From JBDREF01 sp043820045 (GTDB lineage: Bacteria; Planctomycetota; Phycisphaerae; Sedimentisphaerales; Anaerobacaceae), in assembly GCA_043820045.1 (NCBI GenBank), contig JBDREF010000310.1, positions 1-7,422 on the forward strand: 7,422 nt of DNA, given 5' to 3'. The notes under the pieces were generated by a model. The model was not told the origin of the DNA. It worked only from the letters and a program-made list of their open reading frames with translations, and made no database searches. The translations under genes and the position numbers were made by a program. Positions 6,756-7,422 of this stretch are shown piece after piece; position 1 is the stretch's first letter; each line of letters starts with the position of its first letter.

Positions 6756-6790
6756 CGGGGCCTATGCTGAATTTCTCAACATAGGCCCCG
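6756..6790. terminator. Hairpin between convergent genes, likely terminator
   Basis: CGGGGCCTATG (6756-6766) pairs perfectly with CATAGGCCCCG (6780-6790), an 11-bp stem with a 13-base loop. It lies 20 bases after the gspF stop and 42 bases beyond the end of the opposing gene. Neither side has a clean T-run, so efficiency as an intrinsic terminator is uncertain. Its position suggests it serves both strands. Confidence 0.7.
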
Positions 6791-6832
6791 AACTGATACA
6801 AATCTTGATGTTATTGGGCTTACCGCTGACGT

Positions 6833-7422
6833 TTACTCGGCGGCTACTTCTCGCGAGCGGTACAGCCGGATGTCATCGATGAACAAAGTGCCTGAGCCGC
6901 CGGGCGTCGTCATATTGCCCCGAGTCCCGAGGCCAACCGCTATCCTGTCAACATCCGACAGGTTTACGCCCTGGTCGGCAAACTTCTGAAGAGGAATAAT
7001 CCACTCGGTCCACGTGTCTATCGTAGCAGCGTTAGCATCATCGTGATAGACAGCGGCAGGTGTCCCAGCGCTGTTGGACAAGGCCACATAGAGCGGCTCG
7101 GCGGCGTTGCTCGCTATGCCGATGTCCTGATGCGCCCACTGAGCACCGGCCGTGCCGGCAATCGTGACATTCGAGAATTTAGCCTGACACGTCTGGACCG
7201 CATCATGACTGGTCAACGCCAGGCCGATATAGACGGCCGAAGTCATCGGGATATTCATCGGAACCGCGCCTGCCACCGGCAGCCAGGCCGTGCCGTTCGT
7301 TGAATGCGAAACCGTGAAGTTGCCGCCTGCATCGCGCTCAACCTTCACCCAATGCGGTGCCGTAATGCCGGTCTCGTTCGTGCTGGTACTGGCAGTATCC
7401 GTATCGATGCGACGCTGGAAAG
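6833..7422 (-). CDS. C-terminal part of a large secreted-type beta-sandwich protein, 5' partial
   Basis: The - strand frame ends in TAA at 6833-6835 and stays open to the right edge. An apparent GTG start at 7346-7348 is internal, because upstream codons continue in a related style (FQRRIDTDTASTSTNETG, then ITAPHWVKVERD). The first visible part resembles a concanavalin-like/DUF1349-type sandwich (HWVKVERDAGGNFTVSHSTNG and VYIGLALTSHD). The second part (WTEWIIPLQKFADQG, VDRIAVGLGTRGN, GTLFIDDIRLYR) resembles the jelly-roll modules that bind carbohydrate. It is rich in Thr, Ser, Ala and Gly with almost no Cys, as in exported planctomycete proteins, which often carry LamG or similar repeats. The protein ends seven residues after DDIRLYR. 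A catalytic domain, if any, would lie off the window. It is convergent with the pilus/secretion cluster and probably a separate transcript. It could be a substrate of such a machine, but nothing here shows that. Confidence 0.8.
   Translation of the reverse strand, partial: FQRRIDTDTASTSTNETGITAPHWVKVERDAGGNFTVSHSTNGTAWLPVAGAVPMNIPMTSAVYIGLALTSHDAVQTCQAKFSNVTIAGTAGAQWAHQDIGIASNAAEPLYVALSNSAGTPAAVYHDDANAATIDTWTEWIIPLQKFADQGVNLSDVDRIAVGLGTRGNMTTPGGSGTLFIDDIRLYRSREVAAE

Noticed and set aside
7043..7303. + strand open frame opposite the exported protein
   Set aside because: The - strand frame has clear domain motifs; this one is Arg/Gly-rich with no motif.
7346..7348. GTG as the start of the - strand gene
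   Set aside because: The frame continues to the window edge with protein-like sequence in the same domain (HWVKVERD spans it).

Overview
The window most resembles a member of the Planctomycetes, probably a Phycisphaerae-like lineage. I base this on the secreted, carbohydrate-binding-like protein at the right end, the short GspF form, the AT-rich intergenic repeat and moderate base composition. This is recognition from memory, not a database result.

Bases 1-6735 hold one co-directional cluster on the + strand that looks like a single operon. It runs: a PAS sensor histidine kinase whose 5' end lies off the window (1-1047); a stand-alone CheY-like receiver (1125-1517); a GAF plus HD-GYP protein, predicted to hydrolyse cyclic di-GMP (1551-3263); a single-domain STAS protein overlapping it by 4 bases (3260-3595); a GspE/PilB-type assembly ATPase with an MshEN N-terminal region (3643-5361); and a GspF/PilC-type inner-membrane platform protein (5530-6735). 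A 40-bp imperfect inverted repeat lies in the only sizeable gap, between the ATPase and the platform gene, and a neighbouring repeat-like unit appears to supply the ribosome binding site of gspF. An 11-bp perfect hairpin at 6756-6790 separates the cluster from a convergent gene.

On the - strand, 6833-7422 is the C-terminal part of a large extracellular-type protein with beta-sandwich domains. Its 5' end lies off the right edge.

The inferred logic is as follows. The kinase and receiver sense a signal, the HD-GYP protein lowers cyclic di-GMP, the STAS protein may act as a partner switch, and the MshEN region of the ATPase may read cyclic di-GMP to control a type IV pilus or type II secretion machine. 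No pilin, pseudopilin, secretin or peptidase gene is visible here. Two points stand out: the regulator-plus-machine gene order, and an ATPase whose Walker A motif ends GSGKN instead of GSGKT/S. There is no gene-free stretch over 300 bases.
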